Positions 8,896 to 17,939 of a stretch of 64,000 bases of DNA are shown piece by piece. The stretch comes from Clostridium sp. KNHs205 (GTDB lineage: Bacteria > Bacillota > Clostridia > Lachnospirales > Lachnospiraceae): the NCBI RefSeq assembly GCF_000702945.1, contig NZ_JNLE01000003.1, positions 1,845,501 to 1,909,500 on the forward strand, written 5' to 3'. The position numbers and the translations under genes are program-made. Numbering within the stretch: position 1 is the stretch's first letter; the number at the start of each line of letters is the position of its first letter. Below the pieces are notes generated by a model, which worked only from the letters and a program-made list of their open reading frames with translations, was not told the origin of the DNA and did not search any database.

Positions 8896-10671
8896 ATGGC
8901 AGAAAAATGGGTACTCAAAAATAAAAAAGCAGATTTTCAAACGATTATGGCAAGGCACGGTATCAGTGAATGCCTTACGAGACTCCTTGTTAACAGAGGG
9001 TTAACAGAAGAAGAGGATATCAGCTTCTATCTGAACCCGGATTATGAGAGAACATACAATCCGCTGTTAATGAAAGATCTTGCAAAAGCCTGTGATATTC
9101 TGGAAAAGAAGATAGCAGAGGGAAAAAGCATTCGTATTGTAGGAGATTATGATGTTGACGGAGTTGCTTCGACTTACATACTGTATAAGGCGCTGAACTT
9201 ATGCGGGGCAAAGGTTGATTATGAGATACCGGATCGAATCAGGGACGGTTATGGAATAAACGAACAGATTATAGATGAAGCCTATGAAGCAGGTATTGAT
9301 ACCATCCTGACCTGTGATAATGGAATTGCCGCCGCCGAGCAGGTGAAAAAGGCCAAAACCCTTGGAATGACAGTAATCATAACAGATCACCATGATATCC
9401 CTTTTCTCATTGAGGGAGAGAATAAGAGGCACATTCTTCCGGAAGCTGATGCCGTGGTTAATCCCAAGCAGGAGGATTGTTCGTATCCTTTTAAGCAGCT
9501 TTGCGGGGCTGCCGTTGCTTATAAACTCATGGAAGCGTTCTTTGACAGAAAACAGATACCAAAAGCAGAGCTGATTCCTTTAAGGGAAGCAACGGCCATA
9601 GCTACGGTATGTGATGTAATGGAACTGACCGGAGAGAACCGTATCCTGGTGAAAAAAGGCCTGGAACTGCTTAATAATACCCAGAACCTGGGGCTTCGTG
9701 CGCTAATGGAAAAGAACAGCATAGCAGCCGGGAATCTTGCCGCCTATCATCTCGGTTATGTAATCGGTCCCTGCCTCAATGCCGGCGGCAGACTTGATAC
9801 CGCTAAGCAGGGGTTACGGCTTTTGCTGTCTGAGACCAAAGAGGAAGCAGATAAAAGGGCAGAGGAGCTTAAAGCATTAAATGACCTTCGAAAGCAGATG
9901 ACGGAGGAAGGTTTAATAAACGCTATATCCCTTATAGAAGATTCTGAACTCAAAACGGATAAAGTCCTGGTAGTATATCTGAAAGAATGCCACGAGAGTC
10001 TGGCAGGAATCATTGCTGGCAGATTAAGAGAACGTTACTGTAAGCCGGCCATTGTGCTGACTGATGCCCATGATATGGTGAAAGGCTCGGGCAGATCCAT
10101 TGAGAAATATAATATGTACGAGGAACTGACCCGCTGTAAAGAACATCTGGTGAAGTTCGGAGGTCATCCCATGGCAGCTGGAATGTCTCTGCAGCTTACC
10201 TCTGTGGAGACTTTAAGGATAGGTCTTAACGGTAATACAGTACTGACAGAGGAAGACCTGATTCCCAAAGTAGTAATAGATGTAGTGCTTCCACTGGGCT
10301 ATATTACAGAGGAATTGGTGGAAGACCTTAAGATACTTGAGCCCTTCGGTAAAGGAAATGAAAAGCCCTTATTCGCTGACAGGAGCCTTAAGATATTAAA
10401 GCTGTCTGTTCTTGGCAAGAATAAGAATGTGATAAAATTATTGGTGAGAAATCAATATGGCAGAGAAATGGAAGCTATGTATTTTGGAGATGTGGCAGGT
10501 TTTCTGGAAGCTCTCAATGCAGCTTACGGCAAAACAGAAGTGGACAGGGCTTATCAGAACAGAGATAACAGCATGAAGCTTTCAGTAACCTATTACCCTA
10601 CAATAAATGAATATAACGGGAATCGCAGCCTGCAGATTGTTATACAGAATTATTTGATAGAAAAAGAATAA
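8896..10671 (+). CDS. recJ: single-stranded-DNA exonuclease RecJ
   Basis: 5'-3' exonuclease of recombination and mismatch repair. The DHH phosphoesterase core is clear: VGDYDVDGVAST near residue 83 and ITDHHDIP near 161. The DHHA1 part contains FGGHPMAAGMS, and the C-terminal OB domain follows. AAGGAGA precedes the ATG. The 591-residue length is normal. Linkage to apt and rel is common in Clostridia, though here an Xre gene is inserted between recJ and apt. A T-run at 10755 after a weak hairpin may end its transcript inside the convergent Xre gene. Confidence 0.95.
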   Translation: MAEKWVLKNKKADFQTIMARHGISECLTRLLVNRGLTEEEDISFYLNPDYERTYNPLLMKDLAKACDILEKKIAEGKSIRIVGDYDVDGVASTYILYKALNLCGAKVDYEIPDRIRDGYGINEQIIDEAYEAGIDTILTCDNGIAAAEQVKKAKTLGMTVIITDHHDIPFLIEGENKRHILPEADAVVNPKQEDCSYPFKQLCGAAVAYKLMEAFFDRKQIPKAELIPLREATAIATVCDVMELTGENRILVKKGLELLNNTQNLGLRALMEKNSIAAGNLAAYHLGYVIGPCLNAGGRLDTAKQGLRLLLSETKEEADKRAEELKALNDLRKQMTEEGLINAISLIEDSELKTDKVLVVYLKECHESLAGIIAGRLRERYCKPAIVLTDAHDMVKGSGRSIEKYNMYEELTRCKEHLVKFGGHPMAAGMSLQLTSVETLRIGLNGNTVLTEEDLIPKVVIDVVLPLGYITEELVEDLKILEPFGKGNEKPLFADRSLKILKLSVLGKNKNVIKLLVRNQYGREMEAMYFGDVAGFLEALNAAYGKTEVDRAYQNRDNSMKLSVTYYPTINEYNGNRSLQIVIQNYLIEKE

Positions 10672-10749
10672 CCTGTTGAGTATTTAAGGCGTAAGCTACT
10701 TTGTTTCTGCTGAAAAGTTTGGTACAGATTGATATCTACAGTAGCTGCT

Positions 10750-11133
10750 TCAATTTTTTTCAGGTATATCTGAGGTTATCTTTTTCTGATATAACTGTAT
10801 CATATGGCCTTTTATGTAATCTTTCTGCTCGTCACTAAGTCTTCTGTAATAGACTAATGTATTCCATTCATCTCTCGTTACGAATTTATCGGAATGATAG
10901 GCAGAGTCCTCTTTTATAAGGTCCTTTGAATTGTCCTGCTTTTCATGAAATAAATAGTCAACGGTAACATTAAAGTAGGTTGCTAGTTTTAATAAGATAT
11001 CAGGAGCCGGAGTGCTGATGTTTCTTTCATAATTAGACATCGTAGATTTACTCACACCAAGTATATCCGCCAGTTCATTTTGGGTGAGGGGTTTGGAAAG
11101 CCTCAGGGTTTTAATTTTGTTACCAATATCCAT
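10750..11133 (-). CDS. Xre-family transcriptional regulator
   Basis: DNA-binding protein of 127 residues with an N-terminal helix-turn-helix (KIKTLRLSKPLTQNELADILGVSKSTMSNYER, about residues 5-36) and the frequent LLKLATYFNVTVDYLF segment. The C-terminal half (KFVTRDEWNTLVYYRRLSDEQKDYIKGHM) is a likely dimerisation region. An upstream in-frame ATG at 11163 exists, but GGAGAGGTG sits correctly for the ATG at 11133. It interrupts the usual recJ-apt linkage and points toward recJ. Regulated genes are unknown; self-control is likely. Confidence 0.85.
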   Translation of the reverse strand: MDIGNKIKTLRLSKPLTQNELADILGVSKSTMSNYERNISTPAPDILLKLATYFNVTVDYLFHEKQDNSKDLIKEDSAYHSDKFVTRDEWNTLVYYRRLSDEQKDYIKGHMIQLYQKKITSDIPEKN

Positions 11134-11198
11134 AGAAATCACCTCTCCAATAAATAGTATCATAATTCGTAATGTTTAAAATGGCTTTCAATAAATAC

Positions 11199-11211
11199 TG
11201 GAACTATTCCA
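11199..11211. promoter_or_regulatory. palindrome upstream of Xre gene, possible operator
   Basis: TGGAACTATTCCA, a 13-base near-perfect dyad about 65 bases upstream of the Xre start. Confidence 0.3.
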
Positions 11212-11408
11212 ATAAAACTGGATAAAGTGGCAAAAATATATTACATAAGAATGTATTGGGCAGAAAAATTAAAGATTTCGATAACCTATTATCATGTTAA
11301 TAAAGAAGACGACAGGGATGACAGGCTGGAAAATTGTTAAACGGAATTATCTGATAGAAAAAAGATAAACGTCTGATGCTCTTTGCAGTGTAATAAGCTT
11401 TATTTCTG

Positions 11409-11437
11409 TTGATATGTTTAGGAAAAAATGATATAAT
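11409..11437 (+). promoter_or_regulatory. sigma-A-type promoter for apt
   Basis: TTGATA at 11409-11414, 17 bases, TATAAT at 11432-11437. The leader to the apt start is about 120 bases; no further structure is recognised in it. Confidence 0.65.
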
Positions 11438-11562
11438 CTAATCTGGATTGTTATGAGAATGTGAAGAATTTATCATTGAGATAAAAGTCGAAGTACTTAT
11501 CGCGCCGGTAAGGATTAACAACTATTATAATGAAGTAATATAATAAGAAAGAGGCAAAAACC

Positions 11563-12087
11563 ATGAAGAAGTTAGAAGAATATGTTAGGAGTATACCTGA
11601 TTTCCCGGAGGAAGGAATCGTATTCAGAGATGTTACCAGTGTTTTACAGGATAAAGACAGCTTAAAACTGTCAATTGACCAGATGCAGGCGCTGCTGGAC
11701 GGATTGGATATTGATGTAATTGTGGGACCTGAATCAAGAGGATTTATATTCGGAGTTCCCATTGCTTACAATCTCAATAAAGCTTTTGTACCTGTTCGTA
11801 AAAAGGGTAAGCTTCCCTGTGAAACCATTGAAATGGAATATGCACTGGAATACGGTACAGCAACCATCGAGATGCACAAGGACTCCATCAAACCCGGACA
11901 GAAGGTTGCTATTGTGGATGATTTGATTGCAACAGGAGGAACCATCGAGGCTATTACGAAATTAATTGAGAGCCTTGGAGGAGTCGTGGTTAAAATCATA
12001 TTCCTGATGGAACTGGAAGGTCTTCATGGACGCGATAAGTTAAAGGGCTATGATGTTGAAGCTGTTATTAAATATGAAGGTAAATAA
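11563..12087 (+). CDS. apt: adenine phosphoribosyltransferase
   Basis: Purine salvage enzyme converting adenine and PRPP to AMP. The 174-residue protein has the family start (EYVRSIPDFPEEGIVFRDVT), GPESRGFIFG, and the PRPP loop VAIVDDLIATGGT near residue 122. The ribosome binding site is modest (AGAGG). It is followed by rel after a cluster of three terminator-like hairpins, so the two genes are probably separate transcripts despite the conserved neighbourhood. Confidence 0.96.
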   Translation: MKKLEEYVRSIPDFPEEGIVFRDVTSVLQDKDSLKLSIDQMQALLDGLDIDVIVGPESRGFIFGVPIAYNLNKAFVPVRKKGKLPCETIEMEYALEYGTATIEMHKDSIKPGQKVAIVDDLIATGGTIEAITKLIESLGGVVVKIIFLMELEGLHGRDKLKGYDVEAVIKYEGK

Positions 12088-12099
12088 ATAGAGAATGAA

Positions 12100-12141
12100 G
12101 GGCTGCTGCAGCGGTAATCTATCTGCAGAAGCCCTTTTTAT
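12100..12141 (+). terminator. intrinsic terminator after apt
   Basis: GGGCT plus CTGCAG pairs with CTGCAG plus AGCCC; the tail is TTTTTATTTT. Confidence 0.75.
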
Positions 12142-12214
12142 TTTAAAAACCACTTCGATAACCCATGAATTGTCTGCCATGTTTCAAAAAAGAACAGCGT
12201 GGCATACTAATAAT

Positions 12215-12243
12215 AAAGAGCCTGACAAAACAGGCTCTTTTCA
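12215..12243 (+). terminator. second terminator-like hairpin between apt and rel
   Basis: AAAGAGCCTG and CAGGCTCTTT arms with a six-base loop, with a T-rich end inside the arm. It may act in both directions. Confidence 0.6.
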
Positions 12244-12280
12244 GCTTAGCGCCTTTATATCCCCTGTACTTCGAAAACGG

Positions 12281-12304
12281 AGTCTGACTTGTCAGACTTT
12301 TTGT
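12281..12304 (+). terminator. third terminator-like hairpin upstream of rel promoter
   Basis: AGTCTGA and TCAGACT arms with a four-base loop, followed by TTTTTG. Confidence 0.65.
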
Positions 12305-12361
12305 TGTTTCTGGGAAAAAACGACAACTTAGGTCAGAATATGCCATAATACAATAAAGGAA

Positions 12362-12390
12362 TTGATTTTTTCTCATTATATGTTTATAAT
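12362..12390 (+). promoter_or_regulatory. sigma-A-type promoter for rel
   Basis: TTGATT at 12362-12367, 17 bases, TATAAT at 12385-12390; the start codon is 33 bases further on. Confidence 0.65.
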
Positions 12391-12422
12391 AAAAAGATAA
12401 ATCTAAAACTGGTGGTGATTTC

Positions 12423-14726
12423 ATGGAAAACAATGTAACAAGCAAACTGACGGACGACAATTTAAATAGAAAAAAGAATACAGATACAGTTATTCCCTCA
12501 GATTTTACGAGCCCTGACGAACTTTACGGACAGTTGATTAAAATCGTGGAAAGCTACCATCCTTCCGCAGATATTTCCATGATCGAAAAGGCCTATCACT
12601 GTGCTGCAAAGGCTCACCATAACCAGCTTAGAAAATCGGGAGAACCCTATATCATTCACCCTCTCTGTGTGGCAATAATTCTTGCAGAGCTGGAGCTTGA
12701 TAAGGAAACTATTGTAGCAGGTCTTTTGCATGATGTAGTAGAAGATACTGTGTGTACGGTGGAAGAACTGGCCAAAGACTTTAATGACGAAATCGCCTTA
12801 TTGGTAGATGGAGTTACAAAACTTACCCAGTTGAATTACTCAAAGGATAAGCTGGAGATACAAGCTGAGAATCTGCGTAAGATGTTTCTTGCCATGGCAA
12901 AGGACATCCGTGTTATTCTGATTAAATTAGCTGACAGGCTCCATAATATGCGAACCCTTCAATACCAGACGCCCATTAAGCAGAAGGAAAAAGCAAGGGA
13001 GACCATGGATATCTATGCTCCTATCGCCCAGCGCCTTGGTATATCTAAGATTAAGATCGAGCTGGATGACCTCTCCTTAAAATACCTGGAACCGGAAGTT
13101 TATAATGACCTGACAGAGAAGATAAACTCCAGGAAAGGTGAAAGAGAAGGAGTTATCGGTAAAATTGTTGAAGAAGTCCGCTTTCATGTTATGGAAGCTG
13201 ATATTGAAGCCAAAATAGACGGCAGGGTAAAACATTTCTTCAGTATCTATAAGAAAATGGTCAACCAGCATAAGACGCTGGATCAGATATTTGATTTATT
13301 TGCTGTGCGTATTATTGTGGAATCCGTGAAAGACTGCTATGCAGCCCTTGGTGTCATCCATGAAATGTATAAGCCCATTCCCGGCAGATTCAAGGATTAT
13401 ATTGCCATGCCAAAGCCCAATATGTACCAGTCTCTTCATACTACCCTTATCGGCCCCGGCGGACAGCCCTTTGAAATTCAGATAAGAACCTATGAAATGC
13501 ACCGTACGGCTGAATATGGTATCGCTGCCCATTGGAAATACAAAGAGGGCCAGGACGGAAAGAATTCTCAGGACACCGAAGAAGCTAAGCTTACCTGGTT
13601 AAGGCAGATTCTTGAGTGGCAGAGAGACATGTCTGATAACAAGGAGTTTCTGAGCCTGTTAAAGAGCGATCTGGATCTGTTTTCAGAAAGTGTATATTGC
13701 TTTACGCCAACTGGGGATGTTAAGAATCTTCCCAATGGTTCCACTCCCATTGATTTTGCCTATAGTATTCACAGCGCAGTTGGAAATAAGATGGTAGGAG
13801 CCAGAGTAAACGGCAAACTTGTTAATATAGATTATGTAATACAAAATGGTGACAGAATTGAAATTATAACTTCCCAGAACTCCAAAGGACCCAGCAGGGA
13901 TTGGCTGTCCCTGGTTAAGAGTACCCAGGCAAAGAACAAGATTAATCAGTGGTTTAAGACAGAATTAAAAGAAGACAACATTGTAAAAGGAAAAGAAATG
14001 ATTGTCGCTTACTGTAAGACCAAGGGTATTGTATTAAGCGATCTCATGAAGCCGGAATACATGAATAAGGTAATGTCCAAATATGGCTTTAGAGACTGGG
14101 ATTCCATTTATGCTGCAGTAGGTCATGGCGGTTTAAAGGAAGGCCAGGTCATCAACAAATTAAAAGATGAGTATGACAAGAAGCATAAGAAAGAGATTAC
14201 CGATGAGAAGGTGCTTGATTCCATTACGGAAGTAAAGGATAACAGACCGCCCTCACGTAAGTCAAAGAGTGGTATCGTAGTGGAAGGAATCCATGATGTT
14301 GCGGTTCGTTTCTCCAAGTGCTGCGGCCCGGTACCCGGTGATGAAATTGTAGGCTTTGTAACCAGAGGCAGAGGTGTATCCATACACCGTACAGACTGTG
14401 TCAATCTTATGAATCTTTCGGAAGAAGACAGGGCAAGACTTATTGAAGCCGAGTGGAATGTACCTCAGGATAAGGCTCAGGGTGAGCTTTATGCGGCAGA
14501 AATTAAGATTTATGCCAATAACCGCAGCGGTGTTCTGGTAGATGTATCAAAGATTCTTACAGAAAATAAGATCGATGTGACCTCAATGACTGTAAGAACC
14601 AGCAAACAGGGAACTGCCACCATAAGCGTTGGTTTTGAAATAAATGGAGTTGAGCAGCTGCGTTATATTATCGGTAAACTCAGGAGCATCGAGAGTGTAT
14701 TGGATATCGAGCGTACTACCGGCTGA
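12423..14726 (+). CDS. rel: bifunctional (p)ppGpp synthetase/hydrolase Rel
   Basis: Makes and degrades the stringent-response alarmones. The 767-residue protein has the full long-RSH order. The N-terminal HD hydrolase domain has HHNQLRKSGEPYIIHP and LLHDVVEDT. The synthetase domain has YQSLHTTLIGPGG and EIQIRTYEMH. A TGS domain lies around residues 430-490, then a conserved-Cys region (FSKCCGPVPGDEIVG), then a C-terminal ACT domain. Both active sites look intact, so it is probably bifunctional. GGTGGTGA precedes the ATG. MBL and hemZ genes follow closely, suggesting one operon. Confidence 0.96.
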   Translation: MENNVTSKLTDDNLNRKKNTDTVIPSDFTSPDELYGQLIKIVESYHPSADISMIEKAYHCAAKAHHNQLRKSGEPYIIHPLCVAIILAELELDKETIVAGLLHDVVEDTVCTVEELAKDFNDEIALLVDGVTKLTQLNYSKDKLEIQAENLRKMFLAMAKDIRVILIKLADRLHNMRTLQYQTPIKQKEKARETMDIYAPIAQRLGISKIKIELDDLSLKYLEPEVYNDLTEKINSRKGEREGVIGKIVEEVRFHVMEADIEAKIDGRVKHFFSIYKKMVNQHKTLDQIFDLFAVRIIVESVKDCYAALGVIHEMYKPIPGRFKDYIAMPKPNMYQSLHTTLIGPGGQPFEIQIRTYEMHRTAEYGIAAHWKYKEGQDGKNSQDTEEAKLTWLRQILEWQRDMSDNKEFLSLLKSDLDLFSESVYCFTPTGDVKNLPNGSTPIDFAYSIHSAVGNKMVGARVNGKLVNIDYVIQNGDRIEIITSQNSKGPSRDWLSLVKSTQAKNKINQWFKTELKEDNIVKGKEMIVAYCKTKGIVLSDLMKPEYMNKVMSKYGFRDWDSIYAAVGHGGLKEGQVINKLKDEYDKKHKKEITDEKVLDSITEVKDNRPPSRKSKSGIVVEGIHDVAVRFSKCCGPVPGDEIVGFVTRGRGVSIHRTDCVNLMNLSEEDRARLIEAEWNVPQDKAQGELYAAEIKIYANNRSGVLVDVSKILTENKIDVTSMTVRTSKQGTATISVGFEINGVEQLRYIIGKLRSIESVLDIERTTG

Positions 14727-14746
14727 GGAAGAAAGGATAACTACCA

Positions 14747-15373
14747 ATGATGATAGAAAATCTTGTGTTAGGACCAGTAAGTACTAACTGTTACTTTATA
14801 ATAAATGAAGAGACAAAAGAAACAATAATAGTTGACCCTGCGGATAAACCGGAAAGAATCAATGCCAAGATCTCAGGGGAGCAGCTAATGCCTGTGGCGA
14901 TTTTACTGACCCATGGGCATTTTGACCATATTATGGCGGTGGAAGAACTTAGCAGAACCTACACTATTCCCTATTACATCCATGAGCAGGAAGCGGAGCT
15001 CCTTGAGAGTCCTGATTTAAACGGAGCTTTTATGCTTAGAAGCAATATTTCAGCTAAGCGGGATAAAGTATTTCAGGACAAAGAGGTACTGAACCTTGGA
15101 GGAATGAACTTTGAGGTTATTCATACACCCGGCCATACTGCCGGAAGTGCTTGCTTTTATCTTTCAGAGGAAGGGGTTCTTTTTTCAGGAGATACCTTGT
15201 TTTTTGAATCTGTAGGAAGGACTGACCTGCCTACCGGCAACAATGTGATAATCTTAAAGAGCCTTCGTGAGAAGCTTTTTGAATTACCGGAAGAAACAAA
15301 GGTTTATCCCGGTCACGGTATGACAACTACCATTGGACATGAAAAGAACAACAATCCTTTTTTAAGGTGGTAA
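14747..15373 (+). CDS. MBL-fold hydrolase (glyoxalase II-like)
   Basis: Metallo-beta-lactamase-fold protein of 208 residues with the metal motif THGHFDHI near residue 55, IHTPGHTAGS, FSGDTLF and VYPGHGMTT. This is the glyoxalase II-like subgroup that commonly follows rel in Clostridia. Thiolester hydrolysis is likely but the substrate is unknown. It starts 20 bases after rel, and hemZ begins 15 bases after its stop, so it is co-transcribed. Confidence 0.9.
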   Translation: MMIENLVLGPVSTNCYFIINEETKETIIVDPADKPERINAKISGEQLMPVAILLTHGHFDHIMAVEELSRTYTIPYYIHEQEAELLESPDLNGAFMLRSNISAKRDKVFQDKEVLNLGGMNFEVIHTPGHTAGSACFYLSEEGVLFSGDTLFFESVGRTDLPTGNNVIILKSLREKLFELPEETKVYPGHGMTTTIGHEKNNNPFLRW

Positions 15374-15388
15374 GATCGGGAGGCAATA

Positions 15389-16915
15389 GTGATTCAGATA
15401 ATAATGACAGGGGATGAATATGAAAATGATATTTGTCCCTTAATAAAAGCCTTTTACCCGGAAGAGGAAATAAAGGTTATAAGAAACAGTGCGGATAGAA
15501 ATGAGACAGAGAAAGAATCCATCACCATATCAGTGGAAATCGTGGATTCTTATCTTTGTGTTCAAGGGTTAAAAGGCCAGGAATTACTCTGCAAAGAGGA
15601 AGAAGAAGTCTTTCCGTCTGCACCGGATAAGGCTGGGACAGAACTAAGTTATACCCATGACCAACAGGTTACACGAAAAAAGGAAATCAGGAATCATCTA
15701 AAGAGAATGATATACCGCCTGTTACACAATATGACCGGCAGAGAGCTTCCCTGGGGAACCTTAACGGGAATCCGTCCTACCAAAATGGTTCTGGAGAAAC
15801 TGGAAGCAGGGGAAAAGGAAGCGGATATCCGCAGGTTTATGAGCGAGGAATATTACTGCTCCCAAAAGAAAACAGAGCTGAGCCTGATGGTAGCAGGAAG
15901 AGAAAACAGACTGCTTAAGGATATGGATTACCGGAACGGTTATAGTATTTATATCGGTATTCCTTTCTGTCCAAGTACCTGTCTGTATTGCTCCTTTACC
16001 TCCTATTCCATTCAGAAATTTGGAAATCTGGCAGAGGCATATCTGGAAGCACTATTTAAGGAAATCAGCTATGCCGCAGGAGTATTAAAAAATAAGAAAC
16101 TCACTACAGTATATATCGGTGGCGGAACGCCGACGACCCTCAATGAAGAGCAGTTGGAAAGACTGCTGACCCATATAGATAAGAAGTTAAAACCCAGCCA
16201 GACCATGGAGTATACGGTGGAGGCCGGAAGACCGGACAGTATCACAGGGGACAAACTAAAGATACTAAAGGCTCATGGAGTAACGAGAATTTCCATAAAT
16301 CCTCAAACCATGGAGCAGAAAACCCTGGATCTGATCGGCAGAAGACATACAGTTGATGAGATAAGAGATGCCTTTGCTCTGGCAAGAAAAGCAGGACATG
16401 ATAACATCAATATGGATATTATAGTAGGCCTTCCTGGTGAAAGAATGAAGGAAGTCACTTATACGCTGGAAGAAATAAGGAAACTGAAACCGGATAGCCT
16501 TACTGTTCATACATTGGCATTAAAGAGAGCTTCCAGACTCAATACGGAAAATGTAGAATATGATTCTGCAAATTACAAAGAAGCTTCCGAAATGGTAGAT
16601 GCAACTGCTCATTTTGCAGAGGCACAAGGCTATGGACCTTATTATCTCTACCGGCAAAAGAATATGGCAGGAAATCTGGAGAACATAGGTTATGCCCTGG
16701 AAGGTAAGGAAGGACTTTATAACATTCTTATTATGGAAGAGAAACAGACAATACTTGCTTTAGGAGCAGGAGCTCAGTCGAAGTTTGTATTTCATGAGGA
16801 AAACCGTATTGAAAGAGTGGAAAATGTAAAGAGCCTGGTGGATTATATAGCTAGAATTGATGAAATGATAGAGCGAAAAAATATTTTTCTGACTGAAAAT
16901 GGTCATCTGCTTTAA
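15389..16915 (+). CDS. hemZ: HemZ-type radical SAM coproporphyrinogen dehydrogenase-like protein
   Basis: Radical SAM protein of the HemN/HemZ group. The GTG start at 15389 has GGGAGG five bases upstream. The N-terminal 150 residues are the HemZ-specific extension (including WGTLTGIRPTK). The cluster motif FCPSTCLYCSF lies near residue 195, followed by IGGGTPT and the HemN-like INPQTM segment. The 508-residue length fits HemZ. True coproporphyrinogen oxidation has not been shown for many clostridial homologues, so the biochemical role is by family name only. Confidence 0.88.
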   Translation: MIQIIMTGDEYENDICPLIKAFYPEEEIKVIRNSADRNETEKESITISVEIVDSYLCVQGLKGQELLCKEEEEVFPSAPDKAGTELSYTHDQQVTRKKEIRNHLKRMIYRLLHNMTGRELPWGTLTGIRPTKMVLEKLEAGEKEADIRRFMSEEYYCSQKKTELSLMVAGRENRLLKDMDYRNGYSIYIGIPFCPSTCLYCSFTSYSIQKFGNLAEAYLEALFKEISYAAGVLKNKKLTTVYIGGGTPTTLNEEQLERLLTHIDKKLKPSQTMEYTVEAGRPDSITGDKLKILKAHGVTRISINPQTMEQKTLDLIGRRHTVDEIRDAFALARKAGHDNINMDIIVGLPGERMKEVTYTLEEIRKLKPDSLTVHTLALKRASRLNTENVEYDSANYKEASEMVDATAHFAEAQGYGPYYLYRQKNMAGNLENIGYALEGKEGLYNILIMEEKQTILALGAGAQSKFVFHEENRIERVENVKSLVDYIARIDEMIERKNIFLTENGHLL

Positions 16916-16991
16916 GGCCAGTACTTTGTTGACAGAGGGTACTATTAAGTAATATCTTAAGAAACGCCCTGGAGGAAAGGAGGAATCGATT

Positions 16992-17645
16992 ATGGAAGCT
17001 TTCAGTGAATATGAAAACAATGATTACAGACAAGAAAATGTTCTGGCGGATGATCTGGAAGAAGCAATAGACCATGGAATCCTGGTCAGTAAGTTAGCTT
17101 ATGTACTTGCAAAAGAAGCCGGCTGTGATGACAGTTTCTGTTATGATATGGCAGATGCCGGTCTTGTTCATGATATCGGTAAACTTCGCCTTGGTAAGTA
17201 TCTTTATGCCAGTGACCGGAACACTTTAATTGTTGAAGAACTGAAATATATCCGGATGCATTCCGATTTAGGTTACGATATTTTGCGTAAATACGGCTAT
17301 AAAGAAAGAATCATAGAAGCTATACTGCATCATCATGAGAATTATGATGGATCCGGTTATCCCAGAAATCTAAAGGGGAATGAGATTCCTCTTGGTGCAA
17401 GGATACTCAGAATATGTGATGTTTATGCTGCGCTGGTGTCCGACAGAAGATACCGTTGCTCCTATCATAAAGAGGCAGCAATTCAGTTAATGATTGAAGA
17501 AGTAAAGAATTTTGATATGAAGCTTTTTCTGAATTTTCTGAGCATTGTCTATTCAGAGGCTTTTGTAGAAATCGATAAATACGCCTGCGACATCAACCGA
17601 AAGAAATTTAGCTGGAAGAATATACTCCATGACGGAACTTACTAA
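16992..17645 (+). CDS. HD-GYP-like phosphohydrolase domain protein
   Basis: Stand-alone HD-superfamily protein of 217 residues. It shows VHDIGKLRLGKYLY near residue 58, then HHHENYDGSGYP and ICDVYAALVSDRRYR, the signatures of HD-GYP cyclic-di-GMP phosphodiesterases. No sensor or receiver domain is attached. AAGGAGG lies before the ATG. It follows hemZ by 76 bases and may be read through from it. It could act on cyclic di-GMP together with the GGDEF-EAL enzyme of this window, but that is inference. Confidence 0.82.
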   Translation: MEAFSEYENNDYRQENVLADDLEEAIDHGILVSKLAYVLAKEAGCDDSFCYDMADAGLVHDIGKLRLGKYLYASDRNTLIVEELKYIRMHSDLGYDILRKYGYKERIIEAILHHHENYDGSGYPRNLKGNEIPLGARILRICDVYAALVSDRRYRCSYHKEAAIQLMIEEVKNFDMKLFLNFLSIVYSEAFVEIDKYACDINRKKFSWKNILHDGTY

Positions 17646-17695
17646 ATTATGGGGAGGAAATCAGGAAACGGATTCTGACACCTGGCTCCAAATGG

Positions 17696-17724
17696 TTGAA
17701 ATTTAATATAAAAAGCATTATAAT
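17696..17724 (+). promoter_or_regulatory. sigma-A-type promoter for M18 aminopeptidase gene
   Basis: TTGAAA at 17696-17701, 17 bases, perfect TATAAT at 17719-17724. This leaves a leader of about 210 bases with no recognised riboswitch. Confidence 0.65.
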
Positions 17725-17939
17725 AAACCACGGAAAGAATATATGTATTGTAACTATTCGCAACAATGGGAGATTTATGACGTTTCCTGGGGCATATCTG
17801 AGGAAGCAAATCCTGATATGCATCTTTTTATAGATTTTGCATAATTATGTTTCGTGTACTGAAACACTGCAGAGGTAAAAAAATGAAGAGCTGAACAGTT
17901 ACATCATTACAAAAATATAGAGAACAGAAAGGGAATAAA

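Noticed and set aside
12281..12304. Attenuator controlling rel
   Set aside because: A good promoter (12362-12390) lies downstream of the hairpin, so it more likely ends transcripts from apt.
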